This document shows positions 53,205 to 60,248 of a stretch of 64,000 nucleotides of DNA, in pieces. The notes under the pieces were generated by a model, which saw only the letters and a program-made list of their open reading frames with translations, did not search any database and was not told where the DNA came from. Numbering within the stretch: the stretch's first letter is position 1; every line of letters begins with the position of its first letter. The position numbers were made by a program, and so were the translations under genes. The DNA is from Buchananella felis (GTDB lineage Bacteria > Actinomycetota > Actinomycetes > Actinomycetales > Actinomycetaceae): assembly GCF_041380015.1 (NCBI RefSeq), contig NZ_CP159978.1; one strand, 5' to 3'.

Positions 53205-55400
53205 TTAGACCACGGAGAGCGTCACGGTGCTGCCGATCGGCACCTCTGTGCCGGCCCCCGGGTTTGAGGAGCGCACGGTGCCGAAGTAGCCATCCAGCAC
53301 GTTCTCGCGGACCGGGACCAGCCCGAGGCCGGTGAGGATCGCGGCGGCCTCGTGGTACTGCTTGCCGATCAACGCCGGGATGGCCACCATCTGCGGCCCC
53401 TTCGAGACCACTAGGGTGACGGTGGTGCCGGGCACCACGCGGGTGCCGGCCTCCACGGACTGGGAGATCACGTTTCCGGCCTCGACCTCGCTGGAGAACT
53501 CCTCCGTCACCTCCACGGTGAACCGGGCGTTCTCTAGCGCCTGCGTGGCCGCCTCCCGGGTGGTGCCAGCCACGGCGGGAACCGGGATCGGTTCGGGCCC
53601 CTTGGAGACCACCAGGTCCACCAGGGAGCTGTGGTCCACCTTTTCGCCTTGGGCGGGGGAGGTGGAGATGACGCTGCCGGCGTCCACGTCCTCTGAGAAC
53701 TCTTCGGTCACCTGGCCCACTTCGAGGCGAGCTTGCCCCAGGGCGGCTATTGCGCCGTCCTTGGTCAACCCGGCCAGCTGGGGTACCACTACCTGTTCGA
53801 TCCCCAGGGAGACCACCAGCTCTATCGCGGTGCCGCGTTTGATCCGTTCGCCCGCCGACGGCGCGGAGGAGATCACGTGATCGCGGGCAACGTCGTCGCT
53901 GTGCATTTCCTTGACGTTCACGGCGAAGCCCTCGAACTCGAGGGCGCTGCGCGCGTCAGTGACCGGGAGGTTCACCACCCGGGGCACCACGGAGTAGGAG
54001 CCTGGCCCCACCTTCATGTACCAGTTCCAGCCGATCGCGGTGCCGGCGGCCAGGAGGACCACCAGCAGCAGGGAGACCAGCCAGCCCCGGTTCTTCTTCT
54101 TTTGCACCTTGCCGGTGTTGGCGGCCAGTACGGCCGGGCTGGGGGACTCCACGTGGACGGTGATGGCGCCGGAGCGGCCGTCGTCGCTGGGCTCGCCGCT
54201 CGCGCCGCCGACGGGCGGCACCACGGTGGCCCGGCGCGCCAGGACGTCGGCGGGAAGACTCGCGCGGACCGCACGCACCTTCTCCAGGGCCGTGGCGGCG
54301 TCGGCGGGCCGGTCGTCCAGGGAACGGGCGGTGAACTCGGCCACCAGCGCGTCCACCTCGGCGGGGATCCACTCGACGGCGGCAGAGGGCGCCGGGATCC
54401 CCTCGTTGACGTGCTTGTACGCCACCGCCATCGGGGTCTCGCCGTGCAGCGGCTGGCGTCCCACTAGTAGCTCGTAGAGCATCACGCCTACCGCGTAGAT
54501 GTCGGTGCGGGCGTCGGCAAAGCTGTTCGTGATGAGTTCAGGGGCCAGGTAGGCCACGGTCCCGAAGATGGAGCCGGTGGTGGCGCCGGTGGCCTCGGTG
54601 ACCGCGCGGGCCAGCCCGAAGTCGGCCACCTTCACCCCGCCCTCGCGGGGCAGGAGCACGTTCTCCGGCTTCATGTCCCGGTGCACCAGCCCGACGCGGT
54701 GCGCGGCGGAGAGCGCCGCCAGCACGTGCTCGGTGATGATGAGCGCCTGGGAGACGGTGAGCGAGCCGCGCTGGCGCAGGTGGGCGCGCAGGTTGGGGCC
54801 GTGGATGTACTCCATCGCCAGGTAGGACAGCTGCGAAGTGCCGCCCTGGTCGTACACGGCCACGATGCCGGAGTGGGTGAGTTTGGCGGCCGCGCGCGCC
54901 TCGCGGCGGAAGCGCGCCAGGAAGTCCCCCTGCTCCGCCAGGTGGGGGTGCATGATCTTCAGCGCCACGATGCGGTCTAGGCGCTGATCCAGAGCCTGGT
55001 AGACGGTGGCCATGCCGCCGCGGTCGATGCGCCGCTGGATCACGTAGCGGCCCTCGATCTCCTGCCCGATCAGCGGGTCCCGGGCGGTCTCCTGGCTGCC
55101 GGCTGCAGCGTCGGACAGCCCGGAGTACTTGCGGGTCTTGGAGACGGGAATAGTGCCCAACCGCCCTTCCAGGGCCACTCCGCCAGCACCGCCAGCACCT
55201 CCCGCACCGCCAGCGTCACCGGCGGCGCCCTGCTCTGCCCCGTCGCCCGGCGTGCTCTTGCCGAGGTGGTCGGCCCCATTTCCGAGCTCGGTGGCGCCGG
55301 GGCGCGTGGAGGCACCGCCGGCGGGGCGGGCCGCGTCTGCGGGCATGCCGCCGCCCGGAGCCTGCTCAGGAGTCGAACTGCTGTTGGACCTATTAACCAC
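53205..55400 (-). CDS. PASTA-domain serine/threonine protein kinase
   Basis: 731 residues from GTG 55400. The kinase domain (about 90-365) has the Gly-rich loop RGGMATVY, catalytic VHRDMKPENV and DFG as VADFGLA. A basic juxtamembrane region and one helix (WLVSLLLVVLLAAG) lead to four extracellular PASTA domains, which bind peptidoglycan fragments. The N-terminal ~90 residues are low complexity. In M. tuberculosis PknL (Rv2176) neighbours Rv2175c in the same divergent pairing, so this is probably its counterpart, controlling cell-wall growth. Confidence 0.92.
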   Translation of the reverse strand: MVNRSNSSSTPEQAPGGGMPADAARPAGGASTRPGATELGNGADHLGKSTPGDGAEQGAAGDAGGAGGAGGAGGVALEGRLGTIPVSKTRKYSGLSDAAAGSQETARDPLIGQEIEGRYVIQRRIDRGGMATVYQALDQRLDRIVALKIMHPHLAEQGDFLARFRREARAAAKLTHSGIVAVYDQGGTSQLSYLAMEYIHGPNLRAHLRQRGSLTVSQALIITEHVLAALSAAHRVGLVHRDMKPENVLLPREGGVKVADFGLARAVTEATGATTGSIFGTVAYLAPELITNSFADARTDIYAVGVMLYELLVGRQPLHGETPMAVAYKHVNEGIPAPSAAVEWIPAEVDALVAEFTARSLDDRPADAATALEKVRAVRASLPADVLARRATVVPPVGGASGEPSDDGRSGAITVHVESPSPAVLAANTGKVQKKKNRGWLVSLLLVVLLAAGTAIGWNWYMKVGPGSYSVVPRVVNLPVTDARSALEFEGFAVNVKEMHSDDVARDHVISSAPSAGERIKRGTAIELVVSLGIEQVVVPQLAGLTKDGAIAALGQARLEVGQVTEEFSEDVDAGSVISTSPAQGEKVDHSSLVDLVVSKGPEPIPVPAVAGTTREAATQALENARFTVEVTEEFSSEVEAGNVISQSVEAGTRVVPGTTVTLVVSKGPQMVAIPALIGKQYHEAAAILTGLGLVPVRENVLDGYFGTVRSSNPGAGTEVPIGSTVTLSVV

Positions 55401-55406
55401 GGTCGC

Positions 55407-55412
55407 ACTTTA
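55407..55412 (-). promoter_or_regulatory. -10 box TAAAGT, leaderless-type
   Basis: On the minus strand TAAAGT, then 6 nt, then GTG 55400 of the kinase gene. Confidence 0.5.
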
Positions 55413-55443
55413 CCTAGAAGTATGAGAACTTCCGTGGAGGCGC

Positions 55444-55449
55444 TACGGT
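55444..55449 (+). promoter_or_regulatory. -10 box TACGGT, leaderless-type
   Basis: TACGGT, then 6 nt, then ATG 55456. Only about 40 bp separate it from the divergent kinase promoter. Confidence 0.5.
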
Positions 55450-55455
55450 TACGGC

Positions 55456-55800
55456 ATGGATTTTGCTCTCCTGACCGTGCCCGAGGTTGCCGATCTTTGC
55501 CAGGTTCGCCTGCGCGACGTTCATTCCGCCCTGCGTGACCGCAGCCTGGCCGTGGTGGTGGGGGAGGACCGCGTCAAGCGGGTCCCGCGAGTCTTCTTGG
55601 ACGAGTCCGTCACCCCGCCGGTGCCGCACAAGGCGCTGCGCGGCACGATCATGCTGCTGCTGGATGGTGGCATGAGCGATGCGGAGGCGGTGGACTGGCT
55701 GCTGACGGACAACGAGAGCCTGGAGACCGCCCCGGCCCAGGCGCTGGCCGACGGTCGCGTGCACGAGGTGCGCCGAGTGGCCGCCGCCCTGGCGTTCTAG
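55456..55800 (+). CDS. Rv2175c-like DNA-binding regulator
   Basis: 114 residues. TVPEVADLCQVRLRDVHSALRD is a winged-helix/HTH start, followed by a wing (VPRVFLDE) and a helical C-terminal domain (LRGTIMLLLDGGMSDAEAV), as in mycobacterial Rv2175c. That protein is a substrate of PknL, which turns off its DNA binding. Divergent pairing with a PASTA kinase supports the same link here. Confidence 0.85.
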   Translation: MDFALLTVPEVADLCQVRLRDVHSALRDRSLAVVVGEDRVKRVPRVFLDESVTPPVPHKALRGTIMLLLDGGMSDAEAVDWLLTDNESLETAPAQALADGRVHEVRRVAAALAF

Positions 55801-55910
55801 TTTCAGGTACGACGCTGCCGCCGGGCCGCCCCGATCTCGGTGGCGGGCTTGCGGCCGGCCCTTTTCCCCGGAGCGGGCGCCGGGCTGGCCGGTGGGGTGG
55901 CGGGCTGCCT

Positions 55911-57023
55911 TTAGGCCTCCCGGTCCACCAGTTCGTGCGCCAGCGCGGCGAGGGCCAGGCGCACCGGCTCCTGCGGCAGGGCCTCGATCGCGGCCTCGTA
56001 CTGGCCGCGCAGCTGGGCGATGCGCGCCTCCACCTGCTCCGCCGCCCCGGAGGCGGCGATGAGCGCCGTCGCGGCTGCCGTGTCCGCCTCACCGAGGGGC
56101 GCGCGCGCCAGCAGGGCGGCCAGCTCTGCGGCGTTCGCGGGGGAGAGGCTGGCGTGGGCGAGCTCGGCCAGCACGGTGCGCTTGCCCACCCGGACGTCGT
56201 CCCCAGCGGGCTTGCCGGTCACGGCCGGGTCGCCGAACACGCCCAGCAGGTCGTCGCGCAGTTGGAAGGCGATGCCCAGGGGGCGGCCCACCGCGCCCAG
56301 GGCCGCCACCAGCTCGGGCCCCGCCCCGCCCAGCGCGGCGCCGATCCGCAGCGGGTGCTCCACGGAGTAGCGGGCGGACTTGAACGTCAGGGCCCGCTCC
56401 AGGCTGGCCAGCGCGTCGGGCGCGCCGAGCGGCTGGGTCTGTGCCCGGGTGTCCAGGTATTGCCCGGCCTGCAGCTCCACGCTCATCGCGCTGAAAGCGG
56501 CCAGGGCGCGCTGCCCGGCTCCGATTCCACGCGGGCCGGCGGCAACGTCGTCCCCCTGCCGGTCTGCTAGCGCGGCGGCCGCAGCGAAGGTGCGGTGGGA
56601 CTGCGCCAGCAGCAGGTCCCCCAGCAGCACGGCTGCGCTCAACCCGAACTGGGCGGCGCTGCCCACCCAGCCGCGCGCCGCGTGATCGTGGGCGGCCTGC
56701 ACGTGGGTGGTGGGGTGGGTGCGGCGGGTGGCGGAGTCGTCCATGAGGTCGTCGTGCGCAAGAGCGGCAGCCTGGAACAGCTCGAGGGCGGCGCCGGCCT
56801 GGGCGCACGCCTGGCTGGCCGGGTCCCCGCCTGCGGCCCAGTAGCCCAGGGCCGCCAGCTCCGCCCGCTTGCGTTTGCCGCCGGCGAGCAGCACGGCGGC
56901 GTAATCCAGGAGCTCGGCGGCCTCCACCAGGTCAGCCAGCTCGGCCCGCCACTGCTCCTGCACGGCCAGGAGCGCGCCATCCCACTGTGGGCGCAGCGCA
57001 CTGCCGGGAAATTCTTGCAACAT
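55911..57023 (-). CDS. polyprenyl diphosphate synthase
   Basis: 370 residues from ATG 57023 (GTG 57032 is an alternative). GGKRKRAEL binds isopentenyl diphosphate. The first Asp-rich motif is HDDLMDDSATRR and the second QLRDDLLGVFGD. It condenses IPP onto an allylic primer; residues before the first motif suggest a C20 or longer product, but length cannot be fixed here. Related to IdsA-type enzymes, whose gene lies near Rv2175c in M. tuberculosis. Confidence 0.9.
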   Translation of the reverse strand: MLQEFPGSALRPQWDGALLAVQEQWRAELADLVEAAELLDYAAVLLAGGKRKRAELAALGYWAAGGDPASQACAQAGAALELFQAAALAHDDLMDDSATRRTHPTTHVQAAHDHAARGWVGSAAQFGLSAAVLLGDLLLAQSHRTFAAAAALADRQGDDVAAGPRGIGAGQRALAAFSAMSVELQAGQYLDTRAQTQPLGAPDALASLERALTFKSARYSVEHPLRIGAALGGAGPELVAALGAVGRPLGIAFQLRDDLLGVFGDPAVTGKPAGDDVRVGKRTVLAELAHASLSPANAAELAALLARAPLGEADTAAATALIAASGAAEQVEARIAQLRGQYEAAIEALPQEPVRLALAALAHELVDREA

Positions 57024-57030
57024 GGCCCCC

Positions 57031-57036
57031 ACCTTA
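57031..57036 (-). promoter_or_regulatory. -10 box TAAGGT, leaderless-type
   Basis: On the minus strand TAAGGT, then 7 nt, then ATG 57023, which decides that start over GTG 57032. Confidence 0.5.
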
Positions 57037-57101
57037 GTGAGGTGAATTGGGTGGCGAAAGCTGCGTTAAGCTACCCGGAACCGGAAAAGTTGGGAGCCAC
57101 C

Positions 57102-57488
57102 GTGTCCATCCTCCTCGCCTACCACGGCACCGATGAGTCCAACGCCGCCCTGGAGTCTGCCATCGAGTTGGCGCAGGCGCTGGGCAAATCCCTGGTGGTG
57201 CTGGTGGCGCGGCGGGAGTCCGCTGACGACCCCCGCACCGTGGAGGGCGCCGAGGACAAGCTGTGGGACCGCCTGGAGTGCGCCGCCATCAGCTTCTCCG
57301 TGCGTCACGCCCGCGCCGACCTGCAGATCGGTGACGACATCCTGGCCGCCGCCCACGAGCTCAAGCCCTCGATGGTCGTGATCGGCCTGCGTGGCCGCGC
57401 CCACGGCTCCTCCCTGGGGATGGGCGTGAACGCGGCGAAGGTGCTGCTGGAGGCGCCCGTGCCGGTGCTGACCGTCACGTCCCACTGA
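57102..57488 (+). CDS. universal stress protein
   Basis: 128 residues from GTG 57102 behind GGGAG. A single UspA domain with the start VSILLAYHGTDESNAAL and a nucleotide-loop-like GLRGRAHGSSLGMGVNAAKVLLEAPVPVLTV. The G-X2-G-X9-G(S/T) loop is close to the ATP-binding form. Function is general stress adaptation. Confidence 0.9.
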   Translation: MSILLAYHGTDESNAALESAIELAQALGKSLVVLVARRESADDPRTVEGAEDKLWDRLECAAISFSVRHARADLQIGDDILAAAHELKPSMVVIGLRGRAHGSSLGMGVNAAKVLLEAPVPVLTVTSH

Positions 57489-57636
57489 GCGGGCAGTCGG
57501 GGCGCCAATCGCCGGCGGGGACGCGGCGGTAGGTGCGTCGGTCCCCCCTTGGTGGCCCGTGCGATCGGCGGCGCCCAAGATTTTGCTAGTGATGGACGAC
57601 GCTGCCCAACCGCCCAGCGAATCATTCCTCGCACTG

Positions 57637-57666
57637 TTGACAGGCCGGGTTGGGGCGGCGTATTGT
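57637..57666 (+). promoter_or_regulatory. rpoD promoter P1
   Basis: TTGACA (57637-57642), 18-bp spacer, TATTGT (57661-57666). Confidence 0.75.
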
Positions 57667-57677
57667 GCGCAGCCTTG

Positions 57678-57683
57678 TATAAT
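57678..57683 (+). promoter_or_regulatory. rpoD second -10 box TATAAT
   Basis: A perfect TATAAT, preceded by TTG, lies 12 bp after the first -10 box; no -35 at the right distance. Probable second start. Confidence 0.5.
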
Positions 57684-57789
57684 GTCTTGGCGTAGCTGGC
57701 CGGACATTTCCGACTCCCAAGGATTTCTCCGGCAGTGACGCCGGGGTGCGTGGGTCACGCGCCATCGTTGCAGAGTCGAAAGGCCTCGA

Positions 57790-59721
57790 TTGACTACCGC
57801 GAAGTCGTCCCGCACGCCCAAGTCCAAGACCGCCGAAGCCGCCGTGGAGGCCGAGCAGACAGCCCCGGTGAAGAAGATGGCGGCCAAGAAGGCCCCGGCC
57901 GAGAAGAAGACCACCACGCGCGCCAAGAAGGCCGCTGCGGAGGCTGAGGCCGCCGAGGTGGTCGCGGAGGAGGCGGCGCCGGCCAAGAAGACGGCCGCGC
58001 GCAAGAGCGCTCCCAAGGCGGCGTCGGCCACCGCGAGCGAGAAGAAGACCACCACGCGCACCACTGCGGCGCGGACCAAGAAGGCCGCTGCGGAGGCTGA
58101 GGCCGCCGAGGCTGCCGAGGTGGTGGCGGAGGCGCCGGTCAAGAAGGCGGCCCCGCGCAAGAGCGCTCCCAAGGCGGCGTCGTCCACTGCGGGGGAGAAG
58201 AAGGCCACCACGCGCACCACTGCGGCGCGTGCCAAGAAGGCCACTGCGGAGGCTGAGGCCGCCGAGGTGGTCGCGGAGGAGGCGGCGCCGACCAAGAAGG
58301 CGGCTCCGCGCAAGAGCGCTGCGAAGGCGGCGTCGTCCGCTGCGGGCGAGAAGAAGACCACCACGCGTTCTACCGCGGCGCGGACCAAGAAGGCCGCCGC
58401 GCAGGCCGAGGCCGCCGAGGCTGCTGAGGTGGTTGCCGAGGAGGCAGCGCAGGCCAAGAAGGCACCCGCCAAGAAGACCACCACGCGCGGCAAGAAGGCC
58501 GCAGCGGCGGACGAGGCCGCCCCGAAGCGGGGCCGCAAGAGTGCCGCCAAGGAGACCGTGGAGGACGACGAAGACGAGGCGATCGAGCTGGACGAAGAGC
58601 TCGACGTGGAGGACGTGGACCTGGACCTCGAGGACGACGTCGAGGAAGAGGTGGACGAGTCCGCCGACGGCGAGAGCGGGGACGAGGCCGGCAAGGCCAC
58701 CGGGCGCGGTCGACGCGGCGGCAAGGAGGAGAAGGAAGACGAGAAGGGCGGATTCGTCCTGTCCGACTCCGAGGCCGACGAGCCGGTCCAGACCGTCGTC
58801 ACCGCCGGCGCCACCGCCGACCCGGTTAAGGACTACCTCAAGCAGATCGGCAAGGTTGCCCTACTGACCGCCGAGCAGGAGGTGGAGCTCGCCAAGCGGA
58901 TCGAGGCCGGCCTGTACGCCGAGGAGAAGCTGAACAAGGAGCAGGACGTCCTGCCCTCCAAGCTGCGCCGCGAACTGCACTGGATCGCCCAGGACGGCAA
59001 GCAGGCCAAGGACCACCTGCTGGAGGCCAACCTGCGTCTGGTGGTCTCCCTGGCCAAGCGCTACACCGGCCGCGGCATGCTGTTCCTGGACCTCATCCAG
59101 GAAGGCAACCTGGGCCTGATTCGCGCCGTGGAGAAGTTCGACTACACCAAGGGCTACAAGTTCTCTACCTACGCCACCTGGTGGATCCGCCAGGCCATCA
59201 CCCGCGCCATGGCGGACCAGGCGCGCACCATCCGCATCCCCGTCCACATGGTCGAGGTCATCAACAAGCTCGCCCGCGTGCAGCGCCAGATGCTGCAGGA
59301 CCTGGGCCGCGAACCCACCCCGGAGGAGCTGGGCCTGGAGCTCGACATGCCGCCGGAGAAGGTCATCGAGGTGCAGAAGTACGGGCGCGAGCCCATCTCC
59401 CTGCACACCCCGCTGGGCGAGGACGGCGACAGCGAGTTCGGTGACCTCATCGAGGACTCCGAGGCCGTGGTGCCCGCCGACGCGGTCAGCTTCACCATGC
59501 TGCAGGAGCAGCTCACCCAGGTGCTGGAGACGCTCTCCGAGCGCGAGTCCGGCGTGGTCGCCATGCGCTTCGGCCTGCAGGACGGCCAGCCCAAGACCCT
59601 GGACGAGATCGGCAAGGTCTACGGCGTCACCCGTGAGCGCATCCGCCAGATCGAATCCAAGACCATGTCCAAGCTGCGCCACCCCTCCCGCAGCCAGGTG
59701 CTGCGCGACTACCTGGACTGA
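57790..59721 (+). CDS. rpoD: primary RNA polymerase sigma factor with histone-like repeat extension
   Basis: 643 residues from TTG 57790 behind GAAAGG. The C-terminal ~310 residues are standard sigma-70 regions 1.2-4.2: DPVKDYLKQIGKVALL, the 2.3/2.4 part FSTYATWWIRQAITRAMADQ (20 residues shown) and the region 4 helix-turn-helix DEIGKVYGVTRERIRQIE. The first ~330 residues are unusual: Lys/Ala/Thr-rich with about 3.5 tandem copies of a 51-52 residue unit (KKTTTR, KKAAAEAEAAE, RKSAPKAAS), then an acidic stretch (about 256-310). It recognises housekeeping promoters. Strong promoters precede it. Confidence 0.95.
   Translation: MTTAKSSRTPKSKTAEAAVEAEQTAPVKKMAAKKAPAEKKTTTRAKKAAAEAEAAEVVAEEAAPAKKTAARKSAPKAASATASEKKTTTRTTAARTKKAAAEAEAAEAAEVVAEAPVKKAAPRKSAPKAASSTAGEKKATTRTTAARAKKATAEAEAAEVVAEEAAPTKKAAPRKSAAKAASSAAGEKKTTTRSTAARTKKAAAQAEAAEAAEVVAEEAAQAKKAPAKKTTTRGKKAAAADEAAPKRGRKSAAKETVEDDEDEAIELDEELDVEDVDLDLEDDVEEEVDESADGESGDEAGKATGRGRRGGKEEKEDEKGGFVLSDSEADEPVQTVVTAGATADPVKDYLKQIGKVALLTAEQEVELAKRIEAGLYAEEKLNKEQDVLPSKLRRELHWIAQDGKQAKDHLLEANLRLVVSLAKRYTGRGMLFLDLIQEGNLGLIRAVEKFDYTKGYKFSTYATWWIRQAITRAMADQARTIRIPVHMVEVINKLARVQRQMLQDLGREPTPEELGLELDMPPEKVIEVQKYGREPISLHTPLGEDGDSEFGDLIEDSEAVVPADAVSFTMLQEQLTQVLETLSERESGVVAMRFGLQDGQPKTLDEIGKVYGVTRERIRQIESKTMSKLRHPSRSQVLRDYLD
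57940..58500 (+). repeat. 153-156 bp tandem repeats inside rpoD
   Basis: About 3.5 copies encode the Lys/Ala-rich unit. They keep frame and differ by a few substitutions and one 3-residue insertion. Copy-number change by slippage is possible. Confidence 0.75.
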
Positions 59722-59809
59722 TCCGGGGGCTACGGCTCGGGGCGGGCGGGGGTTTCCCGCCCGCCCCGGACCCGTTTTGGGGCAGCCCGCAGGCTTGCCG
59801 GGGAACAAA

Positions 59810-59847
59810 AAGGGGCTGGGCGGCTCGTTCGAGCCGCCCAGCCCCTT
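59810..59847. terminator. bidirectional terminator between rpoD and DUF7455 gene
   Basis: An 18-bp perfect stem (59810-59827 with 59830-59847). On the minus strand it is followed by TTTTTG, a proper U-tract for the small gene. Confidence 0.88.
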
Positions 59848-59873
59848 GGCGCGTTTGCGCGGGAAGCTTGCGG

Positions 59874-60071
59874 TTAGGAGACGGAGGTGAGCGAGCGGCT
59901 CAGGCGCTCGGTTTCGTCAACCTCGATTGCGCCCAGCTCCTCGAGCTTGGCCCCGTGCTTGCGGGCGTGGTGGGCGCAAAACAGCAGCTCGCCCTGCCCG
60001 AAACGGGCACGAACGTATGCCTGCGCGCCGCAGGCGTCGCAGCGGTCCTCAGCAGTCAGAACGTTTTCCAT
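59874..60071 (-). CDS. DUF7455 small zinc-ribbon-like protein
   Basis: 65 residues. A CDACG pair and a second CAHH pair (FCAHHARKHG) suggest one zinc site. The family is found next to the primary sigma gene and parE in many actinobacteria, with unknown role. Confidence 0.88.
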   Translation of the reverse strand: MENVLTAEDRCDACGAQAYVRARFGQGELLFCAHHARKHGAKLEELGAIEVDETERLSRSLTSVS

Positions 60072-60248
60072 GCCTCTATCTGAACACGCCCCAACCCTGC
60101 TTTCCTGCCAAAACCGGCCTTCTTCGCCCGGGGCGCAACCGGTGTGTTGCGTCCCCTAGATGCACGCCACGAAATCGGCGGCGGCGTGGGGCAGCGTCGT
60201 GCCCCTGCAGGCGTCGCGTTGCGGGCCGGCTGGCGGGGCGGGAGCGAA

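Noticed and set aside
57940..58500. CRISPR-like or satellite repeat
   Set aside because: The repeats are in frame within rpoD and code for a regular Lys/Ala-rich peptide.
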